NCBI GenBank assembly: GCA_013423385.1
Contig: BLZA01000013.1
Location: 620,001 to 684,000, forward strand
Direction: 5' to 3'
Length of the DNA: 64,000 bases
From: Naganishia liquefaciens
Taxonomy: Eukaryota > Basidiomycota > Tremellomycetes > Filobasidiales > Filobasidiaceae
In this document: one piece after another, positions 33,143 to 47,827 of the stretch
How the letters are laid out: each line of letters opens with the position of its first letter
Position numbering within the stretch: position 1 is the stretch's first letter
Notes under the pieces: generated by a model
Databases searched by the model: none
The model's input: the letters and a program-made list of their open reading frames with translations, nothing else
Told to the model about the DNA's origin: nothing
Position numbers and translations under genes: made by a program

Positions 33143-34497
33143 TTATGCCTTCAATGCCTTGCGGACTTCATCCGCCTGGCTCGGTGTCAATCTGTCTGGG
33201 AAGATGATGTTCCACCGAACAACGAGGTCGCCGACCTTTTTGGCAGAGGAGACTTTCGTGACTGGGAAGCCTTCACCGTTGATTCGAGTTTCTTGGTTTG
33301 GTTTGATGACCTGAAAATTGATGCAAAGGTGAGTACGAACGCTGATACTGCTTACATTTCGACTTACTGGTTTAGGCAACTGAACTTTGATCATACGTCC
33401 ATCAAGGTGTTCTATTGTCCTTTCCGTAGGCTGACCTGGCGCAGGACCGGCAAGAGCATCGGCGAGACTGACATTCAGGCTGACGATGACATCATCGTCT
33501 TCCCGCTTGAATCTCGGATGCGGCTTCTCCTCGACGACAAAGACAATGGTTTGGCCTTGTCCGTGTGCGTCTTCATGTCCAGCGCCAGCAAACTTGATCT
33601 TGGTACCCTTTTTCCATCCGGCTTTATATGCGATCTCCAACACCCGTTCCTCCTCGGAACCGTCGGCACGTCGTCGAGTAATCTTCAGCCGTTTCGTGCC
33701 TCCCTTGTACAGCTCCTCAAGCGAGAGCGCCAACGGACGCGTGACTTCTTGTGGTGGTGGTGGCGGCGCAGACGAAGTTTGCTGCCCCATGCCGGGCCGC
33801 CGCGAACCGCGAGGGGCTCCACCACCAAATCCGCCGCTGGAGAAAGAGAAGCCAGATCCACCGCCACCCATTCCAAACGGATCACCACCTCCGCCGCCCA
33901 TGTTGCCAAAGATGGAGCTGCGTCGACGAAGAAACGAGATTAGCTGAGGTTACCCAAGATGTCGAGTCTTCTCCTACCTGAAGAGATCATTGGGATCTGA
34001 AGCGTGGAAACCACCACCACCAAAGCCGCCTGGGAAGCCGCCACCGCCCATACCCGCGCCGAATGGCGAGCCTCCAGGGGCGCCCCCGGCACCGGCTTTC
34101 AGACCTTCTTCTCCATATTGGTCGTAGACCGCCCGTTTATTCTGCAGTAGGGGTTGAAGCATGAGTAACAACTCGAGTAAATGCTGTTTATAGACTTACA
34201 TCGTCGGATAGGACTTCGAATGCTTCACTGATCTCCTTGAACTTCTTGGAAGCCGCTTCTTCGTTGTCCTTGTTTCGGTCCGGATGCCATTTTAGAGCCT
34301 GCAACCTCGAAGCATAAGTGAGCATAGTCGCGAGGAGTCTTCAAGAATACTAACGGCTTTCTTGTACGCCTTTTTGATATCAGCTTCGCTTGCTGTCTTG
34401 TCTACTCCCAGAACCTGTAAGTAAAAGAAGTCAGATCGACAAAGTCTATCACTCGACCAGAACGCGGAAACCTCACCTTATAGTAATCGGTGCCCAT
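33143..34497 (-). CDS. SIS1: type II Hsp40 co-chaperone (DnaJB/Sis1-like)
   Basis: A J-domain protein that delivers substrates to cytosolic and nuclear Hsp70 and stimulates its ATPase. The J domain contains [15 protein letters not shown] with the HPD tripeptide, and [13 protein letters not shown], split by short introns. It is followed by a long Gly/Phe region (residues about 75-170; [30 protein letters not shown]-type motif) and the two substrate-binding beta-barrel domains ([66 protein letters not shown]). There is no CxxCxGxG zinc finger, so it is type II rather than Ydj1-like. It ends EVRKALKA. An HSE and a CRE lie upstream of the start (see 34720-34738). Confidence 0.93.
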
Positions 34498-34719
34498 TGT
34501 GCGCTTGTCTGTCGTACGTCCGATGGATGGAGGTCGTGCAATGCAGAAGTATGTATGCTATGTGCTATCGATGCAAAGATGTACGCTGTCTGTACCCTCT
34601 CACTTGCAGCCTATACATATGGGCATCCTCGCACCATATCATGCTCAGCGGGCGTGCCTTCCCTGTGCGTCAGCCAAATTGATTAGGTAAGCCGGGACTC
34701 TCTCGCCTTTGCGAGCAAG

Positions 34720-34738
34720 TTCCTGAAAAATGACGTCA
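34720..34738. promoter_or_regulatory. heat-shock element and CRE upstream of SIS1
   Basis: TTCCTGAA (34720-34727) fits the nTTCnnGAAn dimer of a heat-shock element. The perfect palindrome TGACGTCA (CRE/ATF site) follows at 34731-34738. Both lie about 225-240 bp upstream of the SIS1 ATG at 34497. HSF control of SIS1 is established in yeast; here it is inferred from motif and position. The rest of the 385-bp spacer 34498-34882 holds no gene. Confidence 0.5.
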
Positions 34739-34882
34739 GCAGTGTCTGAACTGTCGGGTCCTCCAATGGTCCGCGACCGAGACCATTCGTTTCATGGCGC
34801 ACAAGGCAAGTATACATGGGCCCATAAACGATAGACCGCACGTGTCATTAAGATACAGCTCTTTCTCACCATCATACACAAG

Positions 34883-39747
<4,865 letters not shown>

Positions 39748-40073
39748 TACTCTGACCCACGCAAGGCGAGCATGCCAGCGGGTACTTTCAACTTGTGATG
39801 GCAAATTGCATGACTTGAACCTCTCGATAGGAGGTCAAGTCCGATCGCCAGTCACATGAAACGCGTCCATCACCCTCGACTTGACGCGTCTGATGCGTGA
39901 TCCTTTCGGTTTGATTCACATCGGTGATTCAGATTCATTATGGGCCACACCGATTCCTCGGTCTTCAGACTTTCGCCACTTTCGTATCTCCAGGTCGCAC
40001 GAAGGGTCCTCGTCTGATCTCAGTCCTTCTTCGCACCAGAAATGCGCTGAAAAACCCCGCTCCACTCCTGGCT
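39748..40073. promoter_or_regulatory. bidirectional promoter SGS1 / RAD54 with two MCB boxes
   Basis: A 326-bp head-to-head spacer. ACGCGT, the MluI cell-cycle box bound by MBF (Mbp1-Swi6), occurs at 39861-39866 and 39884-39889, 23 bp apart. A near match, ATGCGT, follows at about 39893. Paired MCB boxes are typical of G1/S-expressed DNA replication and repair genes in fungi. Confidence 0.65.
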
Positions 40074-43000
40074 ATGGATCCTCGTCTCACCAAGCAATTC
40101 GTATCGCCTCTGCTCAGTCGGAATCGGACTCCGTCGAGGCTGAATCCAAACTCTCGAACGGGACCATCGCCATTGGCATCTACGGCGCCAACGCTGAAGA
40201 GAAAACTGCAAGACTATGTTTCAGATTCTGGCGGAGAAGATGACGAATTCGTTGAAGAACAGCAGGAGCCGACGCAAGCGATGGGAATGGAGGACGATCC
40301 CGTCGTGAGATTCGTTCGCAAACGCCCGCCCACAAACCTAGTAACGATAGCGCGAGATGGACATTCGTCGTCACATTCAGCATCGCAAAAAGCCTCGTCA
40401 GACGAGTCATACTGGATGGTGCAATGGCGCAAACCGCAACAGAAAAAACACAAGACATGGGACGGTGATGGAATTCTCGTGGTGCGTGGTATGCGATGTA
40501 TTCTCAAGGATACAGACGGCAAGGATATTGCTTCAGCGGCGCTCAAAGAATCTGAATTATCACCTGGCGACGAGCTCCGCGTTGGCGGCAAAGAGGTGGA
40601 AGTCGATAGGAGTATCCCAGCCCAGGAGTACTTGGATGGCTCGTGTTTCGGATACTCAACTGGACCACCGGTACAACCAACGGCAACCCGTACGGTCATG
40701 CAACCATATCGGCCTCTTAACCCTGTCATGCGTCAACCAATTCCAGCTGCCTCCTTTTTCAATCCTCCTGCTCCGAAGGCCAAATCAGCCGATTCCCCGC
40801 TCGCCAAGCGAACGCACATGAACATGGGACTCAGTGTCGGCAAGAAGCACAACCCGCTCGAACCTCGATACGATCGCGACGCACCAGGGGCACTCGTCAT
40901 GAAGCGACCTTCCAAGTCCCACGCAGCTAAGTTCAACAAGAAGAACCTACCGATCGTTGATGTTGTTGTGGATCCGGTTCTCGGTTCTCTCTTGCGACCT
41001 CATCAAAGGGAAGGCGTTAAGTTTATGTATGAGTGCGTGATGGGCATGAAGAGGGTGGAGGCTACGGGTTGCATTCTAGCGGACGAGATGGGACTCGGCA
41101 AGACATTGCAAACCATCACACTGGTTCATACATTGCTGCAGCAAAATTCATATGGCGGGCCGTCAATCGGAGGTCTGGCCGGAAAAGTGTTGATTGTGAC
41201 GCCGGTCTCTCTCGTTCAGAATTGGAAGAAGGAGTTTCACAAATGGCTCGGCAAGAACAGAATCGGAATCTTTGTGGGCGACAAGGAAAAGGGTGACATC
41301 AAGCAATTCGCCGCAAGCAAAAGTCATCAGGTGCTCTTGATTGGTTACGAAAAACTGCGAACTGTCATCGATGTCATTAAGACTTGTTCGCCACCAATTG
41401 GTCTTGTGATCTGCGATGAAGGTCATCGTCTCAAGTCAAAGGACAACAAGACAACGAAAATGTTTGATCAACTGGCAACACGTCGGCGGATCATCTTGTC
41501 AGGCACGCCTCTGCAGAACGATCTCGGCGAGTTTTGGGCCATGTCCGACTTTGCCTGTCCGGGTCTTCTGGATACTTATCCAACTTTCGTCAAGCTGTAT
41601 GAGAAACCGATTCTCAAGTCTCGAGCGCCTAATGCTACCCCAAAGGATCAGGAAATCGGGAACGCTCGCATGACCAAGCTTGCAGAGATTACAGCGCAAT
41701 ACGTTTTGCGGCGAACTTCGGACATTATTGCCGACGTCCTGCCGCCCAAGCATGAATACGTAGTGTTCATTGCCCCAACCTCGCTCCAGCTTTCCATGTT
41801 TTCTACGCTACTCAACCCAAAAACACTACAGGCCTTTATTCGCGGTCCCACAGCTCAATGCCTAGGTCTGATCAATCACTTGAAACAAATTTGTAACTAT
41901 CCTCCTCTACTAACACGCAAAGAGGACAGCAGCTCGAGTAACAGCATTGCTGCTGATCTCGAACGAACCGAAAAGCTGATCCCAAGGAATCATGTCGGCT
42001 TGTGCTCAGAGTTTTCCGGCAAAATGTTGGTTCTCGAGAAGCTTCTCGGTGCATTGCACAGAGATACGGAAGAGAAGATTGTGCTTGTCAGCAATTATAC
42101 ATCGACGTTGGACGTCCTGGAAAAGCTCTGTCGCAACAAAAGGTACAAGCATCTCCGACTTGATGGTTCTACCGCTCAGAAAAGTCGTCAAGAATACGTG
42201 GACAAGTTCAATCGATCCGATCAGCGTCAGGTCTTCGTCTTCCTACTAAGCGCCAAAGCGGGTGGCGTCGGCTTGAACTTGATCGGCGCATCTCGACTAG
42301 TACTCTTTGATAGTGACTGGAATCCAAGCACCGGTAAGTGCGCTGTGGAGCGGCCTCTTCTGGATGCTGATTCAATTGATCCCTCATACAACAGACCTTC
42401 AAGCAATGGCTAGAATCCATCGGTATGTAGGCTAGGCATGAGTCTTTCCGGGAGCTGAACGTCTTGTGTCTGGCAGAGATGGACAGAAGCACCCGGTACA
42501 CATCTATAGGCTTGTCACGACAGGGTGAGTCATATGCGGATCACTCGAGTTCCGCGGACATCTGACGCAGTACTTCGCTATCTAGAACGATCGAGGAGAA
42601 GATCTACCAGGTGAGTCCCGGATGGGGACATTGTTGTTCCTGAAATATGCTGAACATCGTCATTCCCATAGCGGCAAGTCACGAAGATGGGTCTCTCGGA
42701 TCAACTTATAGACCACGCACAGACATCAAACAATGCGGACGGTGGAGACTGTAAGAAGATATCGCAGAGAGCGCACGTGCGGTCTGACTCCGACTTATTC
42801 TGCGCACAACAGCATTCTCTGCTGCCGAGCTGAAAGACTTGTTTACGGTCAGATATCAGACGAATGGTTGCCATACTCGTAAGTCCATCCGAGCAATTTC
42901 AACAGCCTCTTTCTAATTAGGTCATCGGCACGCCCGCAGACGACTTGATTGAATGTGATTGTTTGACCCGGGAACAGCGTTTCATTGAAGAACCAGAATC

Positions 43001-43964
43001 GGAATCGAAGCCGCTGCCGACTGCCGAAGAAATCCTGAGCAAACATCAAGATAATGACCTCCCTGAGGAACAAGAGGAGAAGGATCCTTATTTCGTTGCC
43101 GCGTCGCAATTCGATCCGGCGGGCGTAAGTGTAGAGGTCTCCGCCTACGATTAATGACTGATTTGAAAATCCGTTCCTAGACCAAAAAGCAACAGCGTCA
43201 GGTGGGTCGACTGCGCCTTGTTCTCTGACTTTCCCATTCACGCGACCTTATTTGCCCAGGCGGCTGCAGCCAAACAAGCCAAACTAGCTGCATTGAAGAA
43301 ATGGACGCACATCAATCCCGATATTGAGGAGATTCGATTGGAGCTCGAAGACAAGATACTGAATGGTCTTTTGACGTTCGACCTAGCATCGCGTCAAATC
43401 TCGCCGACAGGTGACGACAGGGATGCTCGAAACTATGTTGCGGAGAGGAACGGATCTGCGAGTGGAACAAGATCGGCTACACCAATGATGCTCGATGATG
43501 TGGCAGCGGACAGCGGTGCAGAGTCGGATCTCGCTCCTCAGGTGGACGAGCTTCTCCAGCGACTCAAGGCTCCGCCCAAAGATTTCGTTGACCAAGATGG
43601 TGACATCGACGACACTGGGCCTCTTTCAGATGACTGGCCTTCAATCGATGGTGACAATGACGAAGGTGTGGCAGATTCGCCGGACGAGATGGAGGTCCAG
43701 GAAGATGAAACCATTCAAACGAAGATCAAGATGGACAAATCACCGATTGCACCCGAATCTCCACAAACGGAGAACAGTGACGACACGGCCGCCATGGAGG
43801 ATGCCGATTCCATAGGGCGTTCGGTTGGCGGGAGAGCATATGACTTGGGAAAGATTGCGGAGACTGGTCACGGCGGCAAGATCATGTTTGTCTTCCAGAA
43901 GGTGTCGAATGGAAGAACCAAGCCGGGCAAAGCACTGATCCAAGCCAAAGGTGAAGATGTATAG
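40074..43964 (+). CDS. RAD54: Rad54-type SNF2 DNA translocase
   Basis: Rad54 stimulates Rad51 strand invasion and remodels chromatin in homologous recombination. The start MDPRLTKQFVSPLL at 40074 is chosen as the family-like N-terminus, although the frame is open back to 39924. The SNF2 motifs are LRPHQREGVKFMYECVMG, ADEMGLGKTLQTITLVH, VICDEGHRLKS, ILSGTPLQNDLGEFW, LKQICNYPPLL, KIVLVSNYTSTLDVL, LRLDGSTAQ, LLSAKAGGVGLNLIGA and, across an intron, DLQAMARIHRDGQKHPVHIY. Several very short exons follow, including one of 21 nt (43181-43201, TKKQQRQ). SAAELKDLFT and THDLIECDC match Rad54. The tail (43262-43964) is longer and more acidic than usual but still ends with the family-like GGKIMFVFQK. Confidence 0.94.
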
Positions 43965-44211
43965 ATGCGCGAGTCATACCCATTTCGGATCCGTGACTTC
44001 TGACCGTTGTATGGCATGATATGGCATGGCATGGCTGGGACGCCACAAGTGCAGATTGCAAGAGAATCGATTATGAAGGGGACAGCATGCACTTCGCTTT
44101 GGATGACACTGTTGCGTGTATTATCTTGAGATACAAATTGACTTTACTACCAATCTCCCCAGATAGTAGGGCGCTTTCTGCATTCGTGTAAGATACATTT
44201 TAGAGCTTAGC
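43965..44211. other. convergent spacer RAD54 / WW protein
   Basis: 247-bp tail-to-tail spacer with a short ATGGCATG-type stutter at about 44011-44033 (ATGGCATGATATGGCATGGC). No gene was seen. Confidence 0.4.
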
Positions 44212-45573
44212 TTAGAACATGGCGGCACCCAAGAGAGATCCGCCGAGCAGACCGGCACCCAAGCCCAGACCCATACCGCCCATGCCCCTGTAGCAATGAC
44301 GAGCTTGAGATGCTGCACAAATGAGGTGTGATTGAAAGTGGGTACATACACGCCTCTATAGCCGTACGGCTGATATCCGTATCCGTACCCGTAACCGCCG
44401 CTGTAGGAGAAATGTCAGGAATTGAACACAATCAGTCAAATAGTGAACAACTCACCCGTATCCGTATCTCGGTCCGTAAAGATCGTAACCGCCATATCGC
44501 GAGTACGGAGTCATTGGTGCGCGGTACCGGTAAGGGTCGGAAACGTAGTATCCCTCTGTTTGTGCGATATCAACTCAATTGCGTGGATGCATCGGTTCAC
44601 GGCTGGTAACTTACGCAGTCGCGGGTCATTGGCTTGTTGCTCCATCAACGCCTTTCGTCGAGCCAAGTACTGCTCGGCGGCTTTCTACTCTAATGGATCA
44701 ACCAACGGCAGACGCTTCTGTCACCAGCCTGGACATACTCTGTCTCGCTCACGCTGCTCTGCCTTGGCCTTTCGTCGCTCCTCTTTCGTACTACCCAAGA
44801 TTTTGTCCTTTAACTTTCCCCCAAAGCTCCTCTCTTCAGCGGTCTGATTGCCCTGAGATTTTCCGCCTGACATGGCAGACTGAGCGGCAGCATGGACGTC
44901 TTGTCGACCGCCCGAAGAAGAGCCGGCCTTTTTCTGCTGGGCGGCCTTGGTGAGGGCCTCGTGTTGCGCGCGAGCTTGACGGGCTTGTTCACTGTTTGGG
45001 TTCGCCGGATGCGTGTCCGGAAGACTGTTCAGGTATTCAGGATCGTCATAAGGATGCAACCAGGTTGAACGTTCCGTCTTGGTGTCAACATAGAATTGGT
45101 GGTTTGATCTAGCGGAGCGCCGAGATCGTTCAGCAAAGCGTGAGCGAAGACCAAGGATTTTCCGTCGCGGGGAAGCGGTCGGCGTTTCGCAGTCGTCAGG
45201 AAGAGGTCATATGGCAAAGATAGAGAGTGAACGATGACGAAGAAATTAGCAGAAGGCTACGGGATGGCGAGAAAAAGGTCAGGCAGAGCGAGGCCTACTT
45301 TTTGTCGAAACATCGAACCCAGCCTTCGGGCAATTCACGATACTCATCGCTCATGGACTTGCGGGCCTCGACATCGTCCTTCAAGGGCTGAAGCATCCCA
45401 TCGTCGTCCATCTCGTCTTCGGACGAGTCGTCCTCGTAGTCGTGGTGCTGCGGTCCATGGCGATGATGCGATGCGCTCTGCGCCGATGTCGACTGCTGGG
45501 CTGGGCCAGAGGTGTTGATGGAGGGAGCAAGACCTCCTGTTGCTGCTTCGTAAGTGGGCGGTTGGCTGGACAT
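44212..45573 (-). CDS. WW-domain protein with Tyr/Gly-rich tail
   Basis: WW domains bind proline-rich (PPxY-type) ligands. The N-terminus (MSSQPPTYEAATGGLAPS, itself containing a PPTY motif) is disordered with an acidic stretch (DYEDDSSEDEMDDDG). The WW domain is LPEGWVRCFDKK joined over an intron to SNHQFYVDTKTERSTWLHP, with both tryptophans present. Then come DDPEYLNSLPDTHPANP, a basic coiled stretch, and a Tyr/Gly repeat tail (YGGYDLYGPRYGYGGGYGYG) ending in a glycine-leucine hydrophobic motif (MGMGLGAGLLGGSLLGAAMF). Such tails occur in membrane-associated fungal and plant WW/Gly-rich proteins. The partner is unknown. It is of interest that the arrestin in this window also carries PPxY. 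Confidence 0.85.
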
Positions 45574-45789
45574 GGTAACGATGGGAGGAGGATGTCTACG
45601 AGGAGAGGCGACATGACGGGCCCGTGCTGTTCAAGTAATGGTGGCATCGAGCGACATCGCGCGCCATCCGGGGGCGATGGCATGACGTCATGATTTCCCG
45701 CAGCTCTGCATGATTATATGTGTACTCAAATGTCTCTATGGGGTATAACTCTCGTCTCTCATCTACCCTGACTGTCCGCATCTATGTCA
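45574..45789. other. promoter of WW protein gene
   Basis: 216-bp spacer carrying a TGACGTCA octamer at about 45684. Nothing else was recognised. Confidence 0.4.
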
Positions 45790-47545
45790 TCATAGTCCGT
45801 CCCACCGCTGATAAAGTTCCAACACGCGCACCTTCTCCGCCTGCTGCCCCACCAGCCGATCAAGCCACCCATTTTGCGGGATGGATCTGGTCCACTGATT
45901 GTGCAGATGGACAGAGAACACGCTGCCAATGCGTTCCTCGAGTTCCTCGCTTCCGCCCGCTTGCCATGGCCGGCCGCGCCATGTGTGAGGGTCAAGTTGG
46001 AACGGGGACGGGATGGCTATATCCTTGCGGCAGTTCTGGGGGTCTGTAAAGCACCACGGGAGGATGGCGAACGGAGTTTGACCGCCGTGAAGGAGTCGGC
46101 GATGGAGGTGGTGATATAGATGGGCGCCCCAGTTGAGCGAATTCGGCCGCGGTGCAGGGAGCGAAGACATGATGTGGAATGCCTCGCAGAGATACGGTGA
46201 ATGGCGTCTGAAATGCATGAGCGCGCCGTTGAATCGAAGGTACGGCTTGTCTGCAGCGTAGTCAGCGAGTGGCGACCGCAAGACCGACGTGAAACGGACC
46301 TTCGCAGTCCCACTGACTAAGAAACTCGTGTTCAACCAGCGGCCGCAGGTCCCGTGTCAGGACCTGATCCATATCAACCCATACTCCTCCGAAATTCCAC
46401 AACACCAGCAGCCTCACGGCATCTCCGTCGATCCATCCTTTCCCATCATACAGCCCGCCTGACCGCTCATTCAGGACCGCGTGTCCCTCGAGCGCCGTTC
46501 CGCGTGTCAGCGTGGCAAAGTCAACTTGTCGGATTTGAATGTTTTGGGGAAAGGCGGAGAGGAGGTGTGCCAGTGGCGGTGCGAGGGCGAGAGTCGCGGC
46601 CGAATTGGACCAAATAATCAGGCGGGAGCTGTGCAGGGGTTGTGTAGCAAGAAAGGCACGGAGGGTGGATGCCTGCCGGTCCGAAAAGGGGAGGAGGTCT
46701 GTCCGCCAGTAGGTATGGTAGTTTAGGATACGGTGTTGTGGCGGGATATGACGATCGTCGTATGCGAGATCTTTCCGCAAGAGTTCTTTGGATCGATGGC
46801 GATCAAGCTGAACGGGCTCGCCGGGCGTCCATCCAGCTGTTGGGTATGCGTATTTCAAGGCCGGATCAATCGGCTGTACGAGCTTGGCAGCCTCGTAACA
46901 TCCCATATCGACATTCATCCCCGTTCCGGCATTGACCATTCGTCTACGTGGCATCACTTGAGCTTCCGTCCAATTGTACGTTGTTTCGCGCCCGATTCGT
47001 GAAAGGTCAAAGCACTGCCCGTGCAGTGGCGGCGGCGGAACGAGATGCGAAAAGTTGCCATCGACCCAGGCGCGCTTGTCGAATTTGAGGGAGAATTGAG
47101 GGATAAAGTAGACGCCGAGGAGGTAATACGCAATCCCAGAGATGGAGAGAAGGATGAAGATGACGAGACGTAGGATACGTGATCCGAAAATTGTCGATTC
47201 ATAGCGGCGACGGCGTGAACCATGCCTCTCGCGCGGCATCAATACTTGTTTCCTGCTTCGTCCACCACCGCCGTTCCTCGTACCATCTTCCGCATACCCG
47301 TAATGTAGAGCCCTTTGATCCTCGTAGGGCAATCCTACCCCCCCCGAATCCTCCGAAGAAAGCCACCGTGACGGCCATATGCGTCCTAGAATCCCGCCGG
47401 TTTCGCTACGCGTGCTGGCGCTCGAGGTCGAGCTGTCCGTTGTCGGCAGGGGCAGCCGCGTGTCGTCTCCGTCTGCATCCTTCTCGCTGCCTGGGTAGCG
47501 AGCGTGTCCGACGCTTTTGCGCCGTTTCCTCCACATGCCGTCCAT
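45790..47545 (-). CDS. type II membrane glycosyltransferase with DXD motif
   Basis: A Golgi-type sugar transferase of the DXD class (GT32/alpha-1,4-GalT-like fold by motif). A basic, Ser-rich cytosolic tail of about 120 residues precedes one membrane anchor (ILRLVIFILLSISGIAYYLL, about residues 124-148), then a lumenal domain with N-glycosylation sequons (GNFSH, YNWTE). The catalytic part contains NYHTYWRTDLLPFSDRQ, RLIIWSNS, DGDAVRLLVLWNFGGVWVDM with DMD as the DXD motif, and after a 46-nt intron (donor GTCCGT) DKPYLRFNGALMHF and LNWGAHLYHHL. It ends VRVLELYQRWDGL. The acceptor sugar is unknown. The gene is head-to-head with SEC5, 282 bp apart. Confidence 0.82.
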
Positions 47546-47827
47546 GGTGGGAGCATCGCCTAGCTGATGACCGTGGGCCTATTGTGCGTGTGTGGCAGAT
47601 CGCAGATCGTTTTCAGCAAAGGGAGACGCGCCGTGTTTCAGGTGGTTCTAGTACGTCTCATGCCACGCGGATCTGCTTCCGCGGTGAGGTGACGATCGGC
47701 GCGGGTGCGTCTCGCGGTGATGATGAATACTGGCCACAATATATACTATGCCCGGGTCATGCACAACTCAATAGCGAGATATTCCTGTCTGTGGCTGCAT
47801 CAGCGAGGCTGCAGCCCTCGCGTCATC

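Noticed and set aside
33486-33947. Pro/Ser/Arg-rich frames on the plus strand across the SIS1 Gly/Phe region
   Set aside because: They are the reverse complement of the glycine-rich codons of SIS1.
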